Assembly: GCF_016902445.1 (NCBI RefSeq) | Contig: NZ_JACSNX010000009.1 | Location: 16,120-80,119 of the forward strand | Direction: 5' to 3' | Length of the DNA stretch: 64,000 nt | From: Oscillibacter valericigenes | GTDB lineage: Bacteria; Bacillota; Clostridia; Oscillospirales; Oscillospiraceae | Shown here: positions 51,786 to 63,403 of the stretch, one piece after another | Layout of the letters: every line of letters begins with the position of its first letter | Position numbering within the stretch: the stretch's first letter is position 1 | Made by a program: the position numbers and the translations under genes | Notes under the pieces: model-generated | What the model was told of the DNA's origin: nothing | The model's database searches: none | What the model saw: only the letters and a program-made list of their open reading frames with translations

Positions 51786-52868
51786 ATGGCAACACTGGAA
51801 TTACAGCATCTGACCAAAAAATTCGGCGATTTCACCGCCGTGGATGACATGAATCTGTCGGTGGCGGAGGGAGAGATGATCGCCCTGCTGGGCGGCAGCG
51901 GCTGCGGCAAGACCACCACCCTGCGGATGATCGCCGGCTTTACCGAGCCCTTCTCCGGCGCCATCCTGGTGGACGGGAAGGACGTGCGCAAGATCCCGCC
52001 CTACCGGCGGAACGTGGGGATCTTCTTCCAGAACTACGCGCTGTTCCCCCACATGACCGTGTATGAGAACGTGGCCTTCGGCCTGAAGCTGCAGAAGCTG
52101 CCCAAGGACGAGATCCGGCAGCGGGTGGAGGAGATCCTCTCCCTGGTGAAGCTGGTGGGCCTGGACCGCCGCTATCCCCGGGAGCTCTCCGGCGGGCAGC
52201 AGCAGCGGGTGGCCCTGGCCCGGGCCCTGGTGACCCGTCCGGCCATCCTGTTGCTGGACGAGCCCCTGAGCAACCTGGACGCCAAGCTGCGGGTGGAGAT
52301 GCAGGTGGAGATCAAGCGCATCCAGAAGGAGCTGGGCATCACCACCATCATCGTCACCCACGACCATGAGGAGGCGGTGTCTCTGGCGGACCGGGTCATC
52401 GTGATGAACGCCGGCCGGATCCAGCAGATCGGCACGCCCCAGGAGATCTTTGACCGCCCGGTGTCCCCCTTTGTGGCGGACTTCATGGGCTTTTCCACCT
52501 TCATCCACGGCACGGCGGGAGCGGTACAGAATGGCCTGCTGCCGGTGACGTGCGGCGGAGAGACGCTGTACGTCCGGGCGGACGGCACCGGGGACATCGC
52601 CCCCGGAGACGCCTGCGTCCTGACCATCCGGTCGGAGAACATCGCCCTGGCGGAGGCGGAGGAACAGAACGTGGTCTCCGGCCAGGTGCGGGCGGCCACC
52701 TACAAGGGCCACACCACCCGGCTGGAGGTGACCGGCTGCTTTGACGAGACGGTCTACCCGGCACTCAGTGAATATACGGGGCGCGGAGACGGAGAGACAG
52801 TGCGGCTGTACTTCCCGCCTGAGCGCATCTGTGTATATAAGAAAACGAGCGATATGGAGGATCAATAA
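51786..52868 (+). CDS. ABC transporter ATPase, polyamine/opine/phosphonate type
   Basis: The 360-residue PotA-like ATPase has Walker A GGSGCGKTT, a Q-loop in FFQNYALFPHMTVYENV, the signature ELSGGQQQRVALARALV, Walker B ILLLDEPLSNLDAKLR and the switch His in VTHDHEEAV. A C-terminal TOBE domain (about 275-355) follows. AGGGGG precedes the ATG. It stands between the permeases and the binding protein in one operon. Confidence 0.93.
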   Translation: MATLELQHLTKKFGDFTAVDDMNLSVAEGEMIALLGGSGCGKTTTLRMIAGFTEPFSGAILVDGKDVRKIPPYRRNVGIFFQNYALFPHMTVYENVAFGLKLQKLPKDEIRQRVEEILSLVKLVGLDRRYPRELSGGQQQRVALARALVTRPAILLLDEPLSNLDAKLRVEMQVEIKRIQKELGITTIIVTHDHEEAVSLADRVIVMNAGRIQQIGTPQEIFDRPVSPFVADFMGFSTFIHGTAGAVQNGLLPVTCGGETLYVRADGTGDIAPGDACVLTIRSENIALAEAEEQNVVSGQVRAATYKGHTTRLEVTGCFDETVYPALSEYTGRGDGETVRLYFPPERICVYKKTSDMEDQ

Positions 52869-52871
52869 GAG

Positions 52872-53978
52872 ATGAGAAAGAGACTGCTTGCATTGCTGCT
52901 GTCCGCCCTGATGCTGCTGAGCCTGGCGGCCTGCGGCTCCGACACCCAGGAGGAAACGTCCGGTGAGGAGACCACCGGCGAAGAGACTGGCACCCAGGAC
53001 TTCGGCGGCGCCGAGCTGGTGGTGGCCACCTGGGGCTGGGCCGAGGCCGGCCTGATGGAACTGGCCGCCGACTTTGAGGAGACCTACAACTGCACCATCG
53101 TGGTGGATCCCACCAGCGGCAACGGCGACCGGCTGAACAAGCTGATGGCGGAGCGGAACGATCCCACCGCCGACGTGGTGATGCTGACCAAGAGCTTTGC
53201 CGAGACCGGCGCCCAGGAGGGGCTGTTCGAGCCCATCGACACCTCCGTGGTCACCAGCCTGGACCACCTGTATGACTTCGCCCTGGACGCCAACGGCTAT
53301 GGCCCCTGCTACTCCCTGTGCCGCTACGGCATCATGTACAACGCCGATGCCCTGGAGCAGCTGGGCCTGGAGCCCCCCACGTCCTACCAGGACCTGTTTG
53401 ACGACAAGTACGCCGGCATGGTGGCCCTGCCCGACATGACCTCCACCGCCGGCCCCTACATGCTGGTGGCCATGGCTGAGGCCATGGGCGGCAGCCAGGA
53501 GGATGTGACCCCCGCCATGACCCTGATGCAGGAGAAGAAGGACAACATCAACATCTGGTACACCGCCTCCTCCGATGTGGTGAACGCCTTCACCACCGGC
53601 GAGGCCAACATCACCGTGTTCATGGACATCAACATGCCCGGCCTGATGGAGTCCGGCCTGAACATGGTGTGGGTGGACGCTGAAGAGGGCTCCTTCGCCG
53701 CTCCCGCCACCATCAACGTGGTGAAGGGCTGCCAGAACCCGGAGCTGGCCCAGCTGTTCGTGGAGTATATGATCTCCGACGAGACCCAGAGCAAGGTGGC
53801 CGAGGCCATGAACGAGGCTCCCGTGAACAAGAACGCCACCATGCCTGACGAGCTGAAGACCTACCTGGCCTTCGGCGAGGATGCCATGAGCTCCCTGAAG
53901 GAGTTTGACGAGACCTATATCAGCCAGGCCAAGGAGGAGTGGATCGACACCTTCCAGCGGACCGTCGCCGTCCAGTGA
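52872..53978 (+). CDS. Extracellular solute-binding lipoprotein (PotD-like)
   Basis: The 368-residue protein has a lipoprotein signal with lipobox LAAC, an acidic Thr/Glu linker and a type II binding fold (VVATWGWAEAGLMELAADFE; YGIMYNADALEQLGL; WYTASSDVVNAFTTGEANIT). It is the last gene of the ade operon. Its ligand sets the transporter specificity; PotD-type aromatic and acidic contacts cannot be assigned with confidence here, so the substrate stays open. Confidence 0.9.
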   Translation: MRKRLLALLLSALMLLSLAACGSDTQEETSGEETTGEETGTQDFGGAELVVATWGWAEAGLMELAADFEETYNCTIVVDPTSGNGDRLNKLMAERNDPTADVVMLTKSFAETGAQEGLFEPIDTSVVTSLDHLYDFALDANGYGPCYSLCRYGIMYNADALEQLGLEPPTSYQDLFDDKYAGMVALPDMTSTAGPYMLVAMAEAMGGSQEDVTPAMTLMQEKKDNINIWYTASSDVVNAFTTGEANITVFMDINMPGLMESGLNMVWVDAEEGSFAAPATINVVKGCQNPELAQLFVEYMISDETQSKVAEAMNEAPVNKNATMPDELKTYLAFGEDAMSSLKEFDETYISQAKEEWIDTFQRTVAVQ

Positions 53979-54012
53979 GCGGCGCCCAGCAGCCCGGTTG
54001 ACGGAGAAAAGC

Positions 54013-54040
54013 AGGAGGAGGCCGGAGACGGCCTCCTCCT
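54013..54040 (+). terminator. Hairpin after the ade operon
   Basis: A perfect 12-bp stem (AGGAGGAGGCCG and complement, loop GAGA) about 35 bases after the binding-protein stop. The T-tract is poor, so termination may rely on the second hairpin at 54077. Confidence 0.6.
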
Positions 54041-54076
54041 GTTGCTGTCCGGATGGCGGGGCTGATGGGAAACGAC

Positions 54077-54119
54077 AGAGAGACCGCCCTGGGACCAGAT
54101 GTCCCGGGGCGGTCTCTTT
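54077..54119. terminator. Bidirectional terminator between convergent operons
   Basis: An AGAGACCGCCC...GGGCGGTCTCT stem with an inner GGGAC/GTCCC extension, one bulge, and T-rich flanks. It separates the ade operon from the family-5 binding-protein gene. Confidence 0.8.
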
Positions 54120-54143
54120 ACCGCTGCGGAGAAATGGACGTTT

Positions 54144-55676
54144 TCAGTTCTCCAGAAGATGGATCTCGCAGCTGCCCAGATCATAAAAGGGCTCTGCCAT
54201 GGTGGGGGTGAGACCGGTGATGGAGCCGGACTGGTACAGAACGGAGGAGGTGCTGAAGCAGACCGGCAGGATCGGCGCCTGTTCCAGCAGCCGCCCGCAC
54301 AGGGCAGACAGGGCGGCCGCCCGGTCCCCGGCAGCGGCGTAAGCCGCCAGCAGCTGGTCTGTCTCCGGGTCTGTCCAGCCGCCGTAATTCAGGCTGCCGC
54401 CGATTCCCACCAAAGCGGAGAGATCCCAGTCTGCCGTCAGCTTCACCACTCCGTAGTACAGGTCAAAATTTCCGGCGGCCAGGGCGGCGGTATACTCCTC
54501 CCATGGAAGGGCCTGCACCTGGATCTGCAGGTCAAAGTCAGACAGAGCCTCGGCAATGGACTCTGCGGCGGCTACCTTGAAGCTGTTTTCGGAGTTGACC
54601 AGCATGGTCACGGTGCGGGTCTGCCCGGAGGTGAGGCCGGCCGCCTCCATGGCCGCGGAGAAGTCATCATAGGCATACAGCGTCTCCAGCTCCGCCGGAT
54701 AGAGGGCGGAGACCGGAGAGACCGGGAACTGGGCCGCCCGGGCATGGCCGGACAGCACGGCGCTCACCAGGGTGGGGCGGTTGATGCCCAGGCCAAGAGC
54801 CTGCCGCACGGCGGCGTCCTGGAAGGGTTCCCGGCGGGTGTTGATGCCCACGTACTGCAAAATGGTGGTGTCGGCATCCTGATAGCTGATGTTGCCTGTG
54901 GCTGTGATGGGATCCGTACCGGTGAGGTCCGCCGTGATCAGCTGGATATCGTGAGAGGAGAACTGATACAGCACTGTTTCCCGGTCCCGGGCGGAGGAGA
55001 GGCCGATGCGGTCCACGGGCAGGGACGCCCCCGCCCACCAGCCGGTGTGGGCCGTCAGGCAGACACCCTCTTCATCCGAGGAGACCTGGTACGGCCCGGT
55101 CCCCACAGGCGTCAGGCTGGTCTCCGTCCCGGACTTGACGATGGGAATGTCCAGCAGTGCCGGAAAGCCCGTGTTGGCGCTGGAGAGGCGCACATACACC
55201 ACACCGTCCCCGGCGGAGACCGCCGCCACCTGGGCCAGGCGGGCGCCGTACCGCTGAGACGTCCGGGCCCGCTGGAGGGTGGCCGCCACATCGGCCGCTG
55301 TCAGCGCAGACCCGTCGGAGAAGGTGACACCGGAGCGGAGCGTGAACGTATAAGTGAAGGTGGCGGGATCATAGCTGTAGGACCGGCACAGCCAGGGCTG
55401 TGGCTCCAGCTGCAGGTCCAGGCGGAAGAGCCCCTCGTAGAGCAGGGAGCCCACGGTCTGCTGGATCCCGTCGGGGCAGGTCACCGGGTCCAGCGTCTGG
55501 TCCGACGCGTAGGGGAGGGCAAAAGAGGTGGGAAGGGCGACTTCCTCTTCCGGTTCCTCCTGGGTTCCCTGGCCCGGCAGTTCCATGGAGTCCATGGGGG
55601 GATCCGACCAGCAGCCGGTCAGCATGGACAGGGTACACACCAGGCACAGGAGCGCAAAAAGACGATTTTTTCTCAT
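54144..55676 (-). CDS. Family-5 ABC solute-binding lipoprotein (peptide/nickel type)
   Basis: The 510-residue protein has a lipobox LTGC at residue 22, an acidic linker, and the SBP_bac_5 framework. This includes LYEGLFRLDLQLEPQPWLCR early, TYTFTLRSGVTFSDGSALTA, the YVGINTRREPFQDAAVRQAL core and a C-terminal lobe. No permease or ATPase genes are adjacent, so it is an orphan binding protein or works with a transporter elsewhere. It ends at a strong terminator. pgeF lies immediately upstream, 24 bp away, in the same direction. Confidence 0.87.
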   Translation of the reverse strand: MRKNRLFALLCLVCTLSMLTGCWSDPPMDSMELPGQGTQEEPEEEVALPTSFALPYASDQTLDPVTCPDGIQQTVGSLLYEGLFRLDLQLEPQPWLCRSYSYDPATFTYTFTLRSGVTFSDGSALTAADVAATLQRARTSQRYGARLAQVAAVSAGDGVVYVRLSSANTGFPALLDIPIVKSGTETSLTPVGTGPYQVSSDEEGVCLTAHTGWWAGASLPVDRIGLSSARDRETVLYQFSSHDIQLITADLTGTDPITATGNISYQDADTTILQYVGINTRREPFQDAAVRQALGLGINRPTLVSAVLSGHARAAQFPVSPVSALYPAELETLYAYDDFSAAMEAAGLTSGQTRTVTMLVNSENSFKVAAAESIAEALSDFDLQIQVQALPWEEYTAALAAGNFDLYYGVVKLTADWDLSALVGIGGSLNYGGWTDPETDQLLAAYAAAGDRAAALSALCGRLLEQAPILPVCFSTSSVLYQSGSITGLTPTMAEPFYDLGSCEIHLLEN

Positions 55677-55700
55677 GGGCAGGGTCCTCCGGCTGGAAAT

Positions 55701-56501
55701 TTAAAGGGAGATCACGGCGGCCTGGACGCCCCGGGCCTCCCCCATCTTCCGGTGGGACCAGAAGAGGTCGGGGCGGCAGGCGGTGCAGAGGCCGCAAACG
55801 TCAATGTGGTCCGGCGCGACGCCGGCGCGGAGCAGCCACTGGCGGTTCAGCCCGGCCAGATCCACGTGCCATTTCTCGCCCCGCCGTTCCAGATACGGCT
55901 CCGCCTCCGCCCCCAGGGCAGAGGTCCGCATGGCCTCCGGCACGTCGCTGTCGGTCTCAAAGCAGCATTTCCCGATGCAGGGGCCCAGGGCGGCCAGGAT
56001 CCGCTCCGGCCGGGCGCCCAGCAGGCGGACCATCTCCCGGATCGTTTTCTCCACGATCCCGGCGGCGCAGCCCCGCCACCCGGCGTGGACCGCCCCCACG
56101 CACCCGGCATCCGGGTCGTGGAGCAGCACCGTGCCGCAGTCGGCGGAAAACACCATCAGGGGCAGGTCCCGCTCGGCGGTGATCAGGGCGTCGGCTTTGT
56201 AGTCCCGCTCCCGGAACAGGCCCTTTCCGGCGTCATCGGCCGTACAGAGCCGCACATCGTCCCGGTGGACCTGCAGGGAGAGGACGGCCCGCTCCGGCTC
56301 CACGCCCACGGCGCCCAGCAGCCGGCGGTAGTTTTCCGCCACGTTCTCCGGCGCGTCCCCGCAGCCGAAGCGCAGATCGAGGGTGTCCCACGGCGCCGGG
56401 GACACCCCGCCCCGCCGGGTGGAGAACCCGTGGCGCACCCCGTCCAGCAGGGGAGCGGTGAACCAGACCAGTTCATTTTGATCATGGGTGACAAAGGACA
56501 T
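55701..56501 (-). CDS. pgeF: Peptidoglycan editing factor (laccase-domain/YfiH family)
   Basis: The 266-residue protein has the family zinc ligands and signatures VLSLQVHRDDV, FSADCGTVLLHDP, GAVHAGWRGCAAGI and GPCIGKCCFE. E. coli PgeF hydrolyses mis-incorporated L-Ser from UDP-MurNAc precursors. Related proteins have purine nucleoside phosphorylase or adenosine deaminase activity, so either role is open. AAAGGAGG precedes the ATG. It is probably co-transcribed with the downstream family-5 binding protein. Confidence 0.9.
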   Translation of the reverse strand: MSFVTHDQNELVWFTAPLLDGVRHGFSTRRGGVSPAPWDTLDLRFGCGDAPENVAENYRRLLGAVGVEPERAVLSLQVHRDDVRLCTADDAGKGLFRERDYKADALITAERDLPLMVFSADCGTVLLHDPDAGCVGAVHAGWRGCAAGIVEKTIREMVRLLGARPERILAALGPCIGKCCFETDSDVPEAMRTSALGAEAEPYLERRGEKWHVDLAGLNRQWLLRAGVAPDHIDVCGLCTACRPDLFWSHRKMGEARGVQAAVISL

Positions 56502-56557
56502 GGCGGCCTCCTTTCTGTAAAAAGACCGCCCCCTGCCCTCCGGCAGGAGAGAACAGG

Positions 56558-56830
56558 GAGCGGAAGAGATAAAAGTGAAAAGAGTAAAGATAAAAGATAG
56601 CGTGAAGAGTTAAGAGTGGAGAGTGAAGAGCTTGCGCTCAAAAGGAAAGGGGCTAGGGGAAACCATCGGTTTCCCCAGTTGATCTGCCTCCGGCAGATCA
56701 AGAAATTCCAATCATTTTCGCCGCGGCGTGTACGTGGCGAAAATCCCTTGACCCGTGCGCCTTGGGCGCACACACCAGTCCGCAGACTGGTGGTGGGGGA
56801 GGTCGAGGGGGAGCCTGCTCCCCCTCGAGA
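56558..56830. repeat. Half heptad array plus six consecutive hairpins between secA and pgeF
   Basis: GATAAAAG/GAGAGTGAAG heptad-like units (56558-56632) are followed by six perfect hairpins: 56656-56676, 56679-56701, 56714-56744, 56755-56771, 56774-56791 and 56804-56827, with stems of 7 to 11 bp. The last begins right after the secA stop. No T-run makes any of them a standard terminator. The 329-bp gap contains no gene. Confidence 0.8.
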
Positions 56831-59584
<2,754 letters not shown>

Positions 59585-59704
59585 GATTCTGATACTTCCT
59601 TTCCGGGCGGAACTCCCCAGGACTGCCGGAGCAGGACGGGGCGGCACGCTCGTTGATACCTAATTTATAAAAGAAGTGGGGCGGCCCCACAAAAAAGCAG
59701 AATT

Positions 59705-59733
59705 AGCATACCACAATCGCCGGTGGATTGCAA
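59705..59733 (-). promoter_or_regulatory. secA promoter
   Basis: TTGCAA (59733-59728), a 17-base spacer and TATGCT (59710-59705) with an upstream TGG. The leader then forms GTGGGGC-C-GCCCCAC (59680-59694) followed by TTCTTTT, a possible weak attenuator before secA. Confidence 0.65.
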
Positions 59734-59869
59734 AGAAAAAACCGAATTTCCGAAAAAAGTTCATAAATGCCGGGGCGTTTCCGGCAGAAACGCCGATTTT
59801 TCCCCAAACAACCCGGGAGAAATCGGCCAAAAGGAACAAAGTGGAAACGGCGGGAAATCGATTTCCCGG

Positions 59870-61075
59870 TTATTCCCGGGGGAAGGGCAGGTCCAGATCC
59901 TCGTCCAGCAGCATCCGGATGCGGCTTTCGAGGGTGCCCTCGCCGGTGGAGGGGTCGAAGTCCACGCCCACGATCAGGCTGCCGGGGAGCTTGCACATCA
60001 GGGAGGCATACTGTCCCCGGGCGCAGATGTGGCCCGGCAGGCACCCGAAGGACTGGCAGCACAGGACCTTCCGGCGGCCGGAGCGCACCCAGCCCGCCAT
60101 CTCCGCCGCCATGAGCCACCCGGCCCCCAGGGCGCAGGACATGGGGGCCAGCCCTGCCGCCTGGGCCTTCAGCGCCCGGTAGGGAGGCAGGGCGGTGAAG
60201 CCGGCCGCTCTCAGTGTGTCCAGCATCCCGCGCTGGAGCCGTTCCAGGTGCGCGCCCAGGAGCTTTCCGCCCAGCCGTGCCGGCCGGGGCCAGACGTCCA
60301 GGTGGGTGTCGATGTAGTAGAGGACATACCAGCTCATGCCGTTCACCGCCGTCTCGCAGCCGTGGGCCTCCAGCCAGCGGACCAGGTCCCGGTTTCCCAG
60401 GTGGCAGTTTTTCGTATAGATGTCCCCGGTGACGGCGATGACCTGCCGCCGCCCGGCCTTCACCGGCAGGCGGCGGAAGTCGGCGGCCATCTCCCGGCAC
60501 CGGCGGAGGATGGCCCGCCCGGAGAGGCCCCGGTCCTTCGCCAGATCGCGGCCCAGCAGGTCCAGCCATTTCCGCCGCAGGGCGTCTGCCGCGCCGGATG
60601 ACGCCTCATAGGGCCGGGTCTGGTGGACCATGGCCGCCAGGGCGTCCCCCCAGAAGAGGGCCGCCCGGGCCCGCAGGGCCATCCGGGGCCCCACAGGCAG
60701 GGCGGCACCCCGGTCGATGCCCCGGACGTTGAGGCTCAGCAGCTGCACCTGGGAGAAGCCCTCCCGGTCCAGTACCTTCCGCAGCAGCCGGATCAGGCAG
60801 GAGCCCCGGCAGGCGTCCCCGGCCTGGGAGATCAGCACCCCGGTGCGGCCCGGCTCGTACATCCCGGACCGCAGGGCGGCGAGCACCTGGCCGGTGATCA
60901 GCACGAAGGGCACGCACAGATCGTTGTGGACGTGGCGCATCCCCAGGGATTCCGCCTCCCGCCAGTCCCCGTCCAGCAGCACCGGCTCCCACCGCTCCGA
61001 GGCAAAGGCGTATCGCAGCAGGGGGAACCAGTCGTCCAGCAGGGAGGGGATCAGCAGCGTCTTTCGTTCCGCCAT
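59870..61075 (-). CDS. 2-hydroxyacyl-CoA dehydratase activase-related protein (DUF2229-like)
   Basis: The product (401 residues from ATG 61075, GGAGGTG upstream) has scattered cysteines and the pattern of the DUF2229/HgdC-associated domain: LGMRHVHNDLCVPFVLITGQ, SQAGDACRGSC, VTGDIYTKNCHLGN, and CCQSFGCLPGHICARGQYAS at the C-terminus. Proteins of this class accompany ATP-dependent activators of Fe-S dehydratases. This one stands alone, without the ASKHA activase domain. The true reaction is unknown. Confidence 0.75.
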   Translation of the reverse strand: MAERKTLLIPSLLDDWFPLLRYAFASERWEPVLLDGDWREAESLGMRHVHNDLCVPFVLITGQVLAALRSGMYEPGRTGVLISQAGDACRGSCLIRLLRKVLDREGFSQVQLLSLNVRGIDRGAALPVGPRMALRARAALFWGDALAAMVHQTRPYEASSGAADALRRKWLDLLGRDLAKDRGLSGRAILRRCREMAADFRRLPVKAGRRQVIAVTGDIYTKNCHLGNRDLVRWLEAHGCETAVNGMSWYVLYYIDTHLDVWPRPARLGGKLLGAHLERLQRGMLDTLRAAGFTALPPYRALKAQAAGLAPMSCALGAGWLMAAEMAGWVRSGRRKVLCCQSFGCLPGHICARGQYASLMCKLPGSLIVGVDFDPSTGEGTLESRIRMLLDEDLDLPFPRE

Positions 61076-61169
61076 GGCCCGCACCTCCTTTTATCACCAG
61101 CATACCGGCCCGCACACGGGAAAGCAAGGCAAAAGTGGTTACAAAATGGGGCGGAAGTTCCGCCGCCCC

Positions 61170-61198
61170 TTGCCCCGCCGGCCCCTTTGTGCTAAACT
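61170..61198 (+). promoter_or_regulatory. Promoter of the beta-CASP nuclease gene
   Basis: TTGCCC, a 17-base spacer and TAAACT. A GGGGCGG-AAGTT-CCGCC hairpin precedes it. Divergent from the gene at 59870. Confidence 0.5.
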
Positions 61199-61256
61199 GA
61201 CAAAAAAGACTCCCTCCGCCGGCGGGGCGGAGAGAGCGGAAAAAGGAGGTTCTCCC

Positions 61257-62858
61257 ATGAAGCTCAGCTTTTACGGCGCGGACCAGTGCGTCACCGGCAG
61301 CTGCCACTGTCTGGAGGTGGGCGGCAGGCGCATCCTGGTGGACTGCGGATTGCAGCAGGGGCGGGACGAGGTGTCCAACGAGGCGCTGCCCTTTGCGGCA
61401 AACACCATCGACTTTCTCCTGGTGACCCACGCCCACATCGACCACACCGGCCGGATCCCCATGCTGATCAAGGAGGGCTTCCGCGGCCGGATCCTCACCA
61501 CCCGGCTGACGGCGGACCTGATGGACATCATGCTCCAGGACTCCGCCCACATCCAGGAGCAGGACGCGGAGTGGAAGAACCGCAAGGCGGAGCGGTCCGG
61601 CGCCCCCCGGACGGAGCCCCTTTACACCATTGAGGACGCCCAGCGGGTGCGCCAGTACATGACCACCTGCGAGTACCATCAGGTCATCGACCTGTGCGAG
61701 GGGGTCCGGGTGGAGTTCGTGGACGCGGGCCATCTGCTGGGCTCCGCCTCCATCATCGTCACCGCCACGGAGGGCGGCGTCACGAAACAGATCGTCTTCT
61801 CCGGCGACATCGGCAACGTGGACCAGCCCATCATCCGGGACCCCACCTACCTGACCGGCGCGGACTATGTGGTGATGGAGTCCACCTACGGCGACCGGAA
61901 CCACACGGAGGTGTGGAGCTACACCGACGACCTGGCGAAGATCATCGACGAGACCATCGCCAAGGGCGGCAACGTGGTGATCCCCTCCTTCGCCGTGGGC
62001 CGCACCCAGGAGCTGCTGTACTTCATCCGGGAGATCAAGGACGCCAGGATGGTGAAGAGCGACCCGGACTTCCCGGTGTACATCGACTCCCCCCTGGCCA
62101 AGAAGGCCACCACCATCTTCACCGGGGACCTGCGGGGCTATCTGGACGAGGAGGCCCTGGAGCTGGTGCAGGACGGCACCCACATGTTCAACTTCACCAA
62201 CCTGCGGATGACGGAGACCAGCGAGGAGTCCAAGATGCTGAACATGGACCCCACCCCCAAGGTCATCATCTCCGCCTCCGGCATGTGCGACGCGGGCCGC
62301 ATCCGCCACCACCTGAAGCACAACCTCTGGCGGCCGGAGTGCACCGTGGTGTTCGTGGGCTATCAGGGAGAGGGCACCCTGGGCCGCGCCCTGCTGGAGG
62401 GCGTCGAGAGCGTGAAGCTCTTCGGCGAGGAGATCGCCGTCCACGCGAAGATCGTGAACTTCCAGGGCCTTTCCTCCCACGCGGACCGGGACCACCTGAT
62501 ATCGTGGATCCAGTCCATCCAGGCGCCCAAGCCCCAGCACGTCTTCGTGGTCCACGGGGACCGGGAGGTGGCGCCCTTCTTCGCCAAGACGGTCCAGAGC
62601 CTGGGCTTCACCGCCCACGCGCCCCAGTACACGGAGGTGTACGACCTGATCGCCGGCAAGGTGACCGAGCCCGGGTATCTCCCGGAGCGGAAGGCCAGGA
62701 CCACCGGCGGCCAGCGGGCCAGCGCCGCCTACGAGCGGCTGGTGGCCGTGGGCAACATGCTCATGGAGAGCATCAAGCGCAGCCGCGGGCGGGACAACAA
62801 GTCCCTGGCCCGGTTCGCGGACCAGCTGCGGCAGCTGCTGGAGAAGTGGGAGAGCTAA
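61257..62858 (+). CDS. MBL-fold beta-CASP ribonuclease-like protein
   Basis: The product (533 residues from ATG 61257, AAAGGAGG upstream) has the metallo-beta-lactamase motif THAHIDHTGRIP and further ligands in DAGHLLGSAS and FSGDIGN. The beta-CASP region (GRTQELLYFIREIK; SASGMCDAGRIRHHLKH) and a terminal RNA-processing domain with NFQGLSSHADRDHLISWI and FVVHGD follow. It resembles CPSF73/YSH1-type exoribonucleases found across Firmicutes. Expected activity is Zn-dependent RNA cleavage; the target is unknown. Confidence 0.92.
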   Translation: MKLSFYGADQCVTGSCHCLEVGGRRILVDCGLQQGRDEVSNEALPFAANTIDFLLVTHAHIDHTGRIPMLIKEGFRGRILTTRLTADLMDIMLQDSAHIQEQDAEWKNRKAERSGAPRTEPLYTIEDAQRVRQYMTTCEYHQVIDLCEGVRVEFVDAGHLLGSASIIVTATEGGVTKQIVFSGDIGNVDQPIIRDPTYLTGADYVVMESTYGDRNHTEVWSYTDDLAKIIDETIAKGGNVVIPSFAVGRTQELLYFIREIKDARMVKSDPDFPVYIDSPLAKKATTIFTGDLRGYLDEEALELVQDGTHMFNFTNLRMTETSEESKMLNMDPTPKVIISASGMCDAGRIRHHLKHNLWRPECTVVFVGYQGEGTLGRALLEGVESVKLFGEEIAVHAKIVNFQGLSSHADRDHLISWIQSIQAPKPQHVFVVHGDREVAPFFAKTVQSLGFTAHAPQYTEVYDLIAGKVTEPGYLPERKARTTGGQRASAAYERLVAVGNMLMESIKRSRGRDNKSLARFADQLRQLLEKWES

Positions 62859-63103
62859 CGGAGCTCTCCCGCCAGGGCGAAGGCGGCCCGGAACATGGCC
62901 TCCAGCTCCATGGTGTGGAGTTCCGCCGCGGCGTCCTCGTATTTTGTCACGGTGTCCCAGTCGTCGTTGGGAAGCAGATCCCGGAGCCGCCGGGACAGGC
63001 GGTCTGTCAGCTGGCTGACCTCCTGGTATTCCCGTGGGGGAAGATAAGCGGGGAGGCGCTCGGTTTCCACGTACTCATAGAGCACCCGCATGATGTCTGT
63101 CAT
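62855..63103 (-). CDS. DUF6809-like small protein
   Basis: The product (82 residues from ATG 63103; AGAGGTG upstream) is helical and acidic. It contains the segment VSQLTDRLSRRLRDLLPNDD followed by a YEDAAAELHTMELEAMF helix, a pattern I associate with DUF6809. It overlaps the convergent nuclease gene by 4 bp and is divergent from the XRE gene, with which it shares an operator. Such pairs occur in phage-like islands. Confidence 0.65.
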   Translation of the reverse strand: MTDIMRVLYEYVETERLPAYLPPREYQEVSQLTDRLSRRLRDLLPNDDWDTVTKYEDAAAELHTMELEAMFRAAFALAGELR

Positions 63104-63130
63104 ATCGAAAACACCTCTTTTCATGTTCAG

Positions 63131-63172
63131 TTTGCTCATGTTTATAATACATGAGCAAAACGAGCATGTCAA
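63131..63172. promoter_or_regulatory. Shared operator-promoter of the XRE / DUF6809 pair
   Basis: A minus-strand promoter TTGACA (63172-63167), 17 bases, TATTAT (63149-63144) is overlaid by a perfect 10-bp inverted repeat TTTGCTCATG...CATGAGCAAA (63131-63159). An extra GAGCATG half-site lies at 63162-63168. The repeat covers the -10 of both directions, as expected for a Cro-like repressor site. Confidence 0.8.
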
Positions 63173-63190
63173 GAGAATTAGGAGATACTC

Positions 63191-63403
63191 ATGATAAAAT
63201 TTGCCGAAAGATTACAGGAACTGCGAAGAGAGCGCCATGTCACACAGAAGAGCATGGCAGAGTTTTTGGGTATTCAAATGCGCTCCTATCAGAGCTATGA
63301 AGGCGGCGACCGCCGGCCGGATTATGAGAAGCTGGTCGCTCTGGCGGATTACTTCGGCGTTACCACGGACTATCTGCTGGGGCGCAGCGACCAGAGGGGG
63401 TAA
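63191..63403 (+). CDS. Small XRE/Cro-like regulator
   Basis: The 70-residue protein is almost only a helix-turn-helix: RLQELRRERHVTQKSMAEFL and RSYQSYEGGDRRPDYEKLVA, ending YFGVTTDYLLGRSDQRG. It is the size of phage Cro-type repressors. The ribosome site is in TTAGGAG, a heptad-like word. It is divergent from the DUF6809 gene and overlooks a palindromic operator that it probably binds. Confidence 0.88.
   Translation: MIKFAERLQELRRERHVTQKSMAEFLGIQMRSYQSYEGGDRRPDYEKLVALADYFGVTTDYLLGRSDQRG

Noticed and set aside
59773..59794. Plus-strand terminator GGCGTTTC-CGGCA-GAAACGCC with T-run
   Set aside because: It has the right shape, but no plus-strand gene precedes it and it faces the wrong way for the flanking minus-strand genes.
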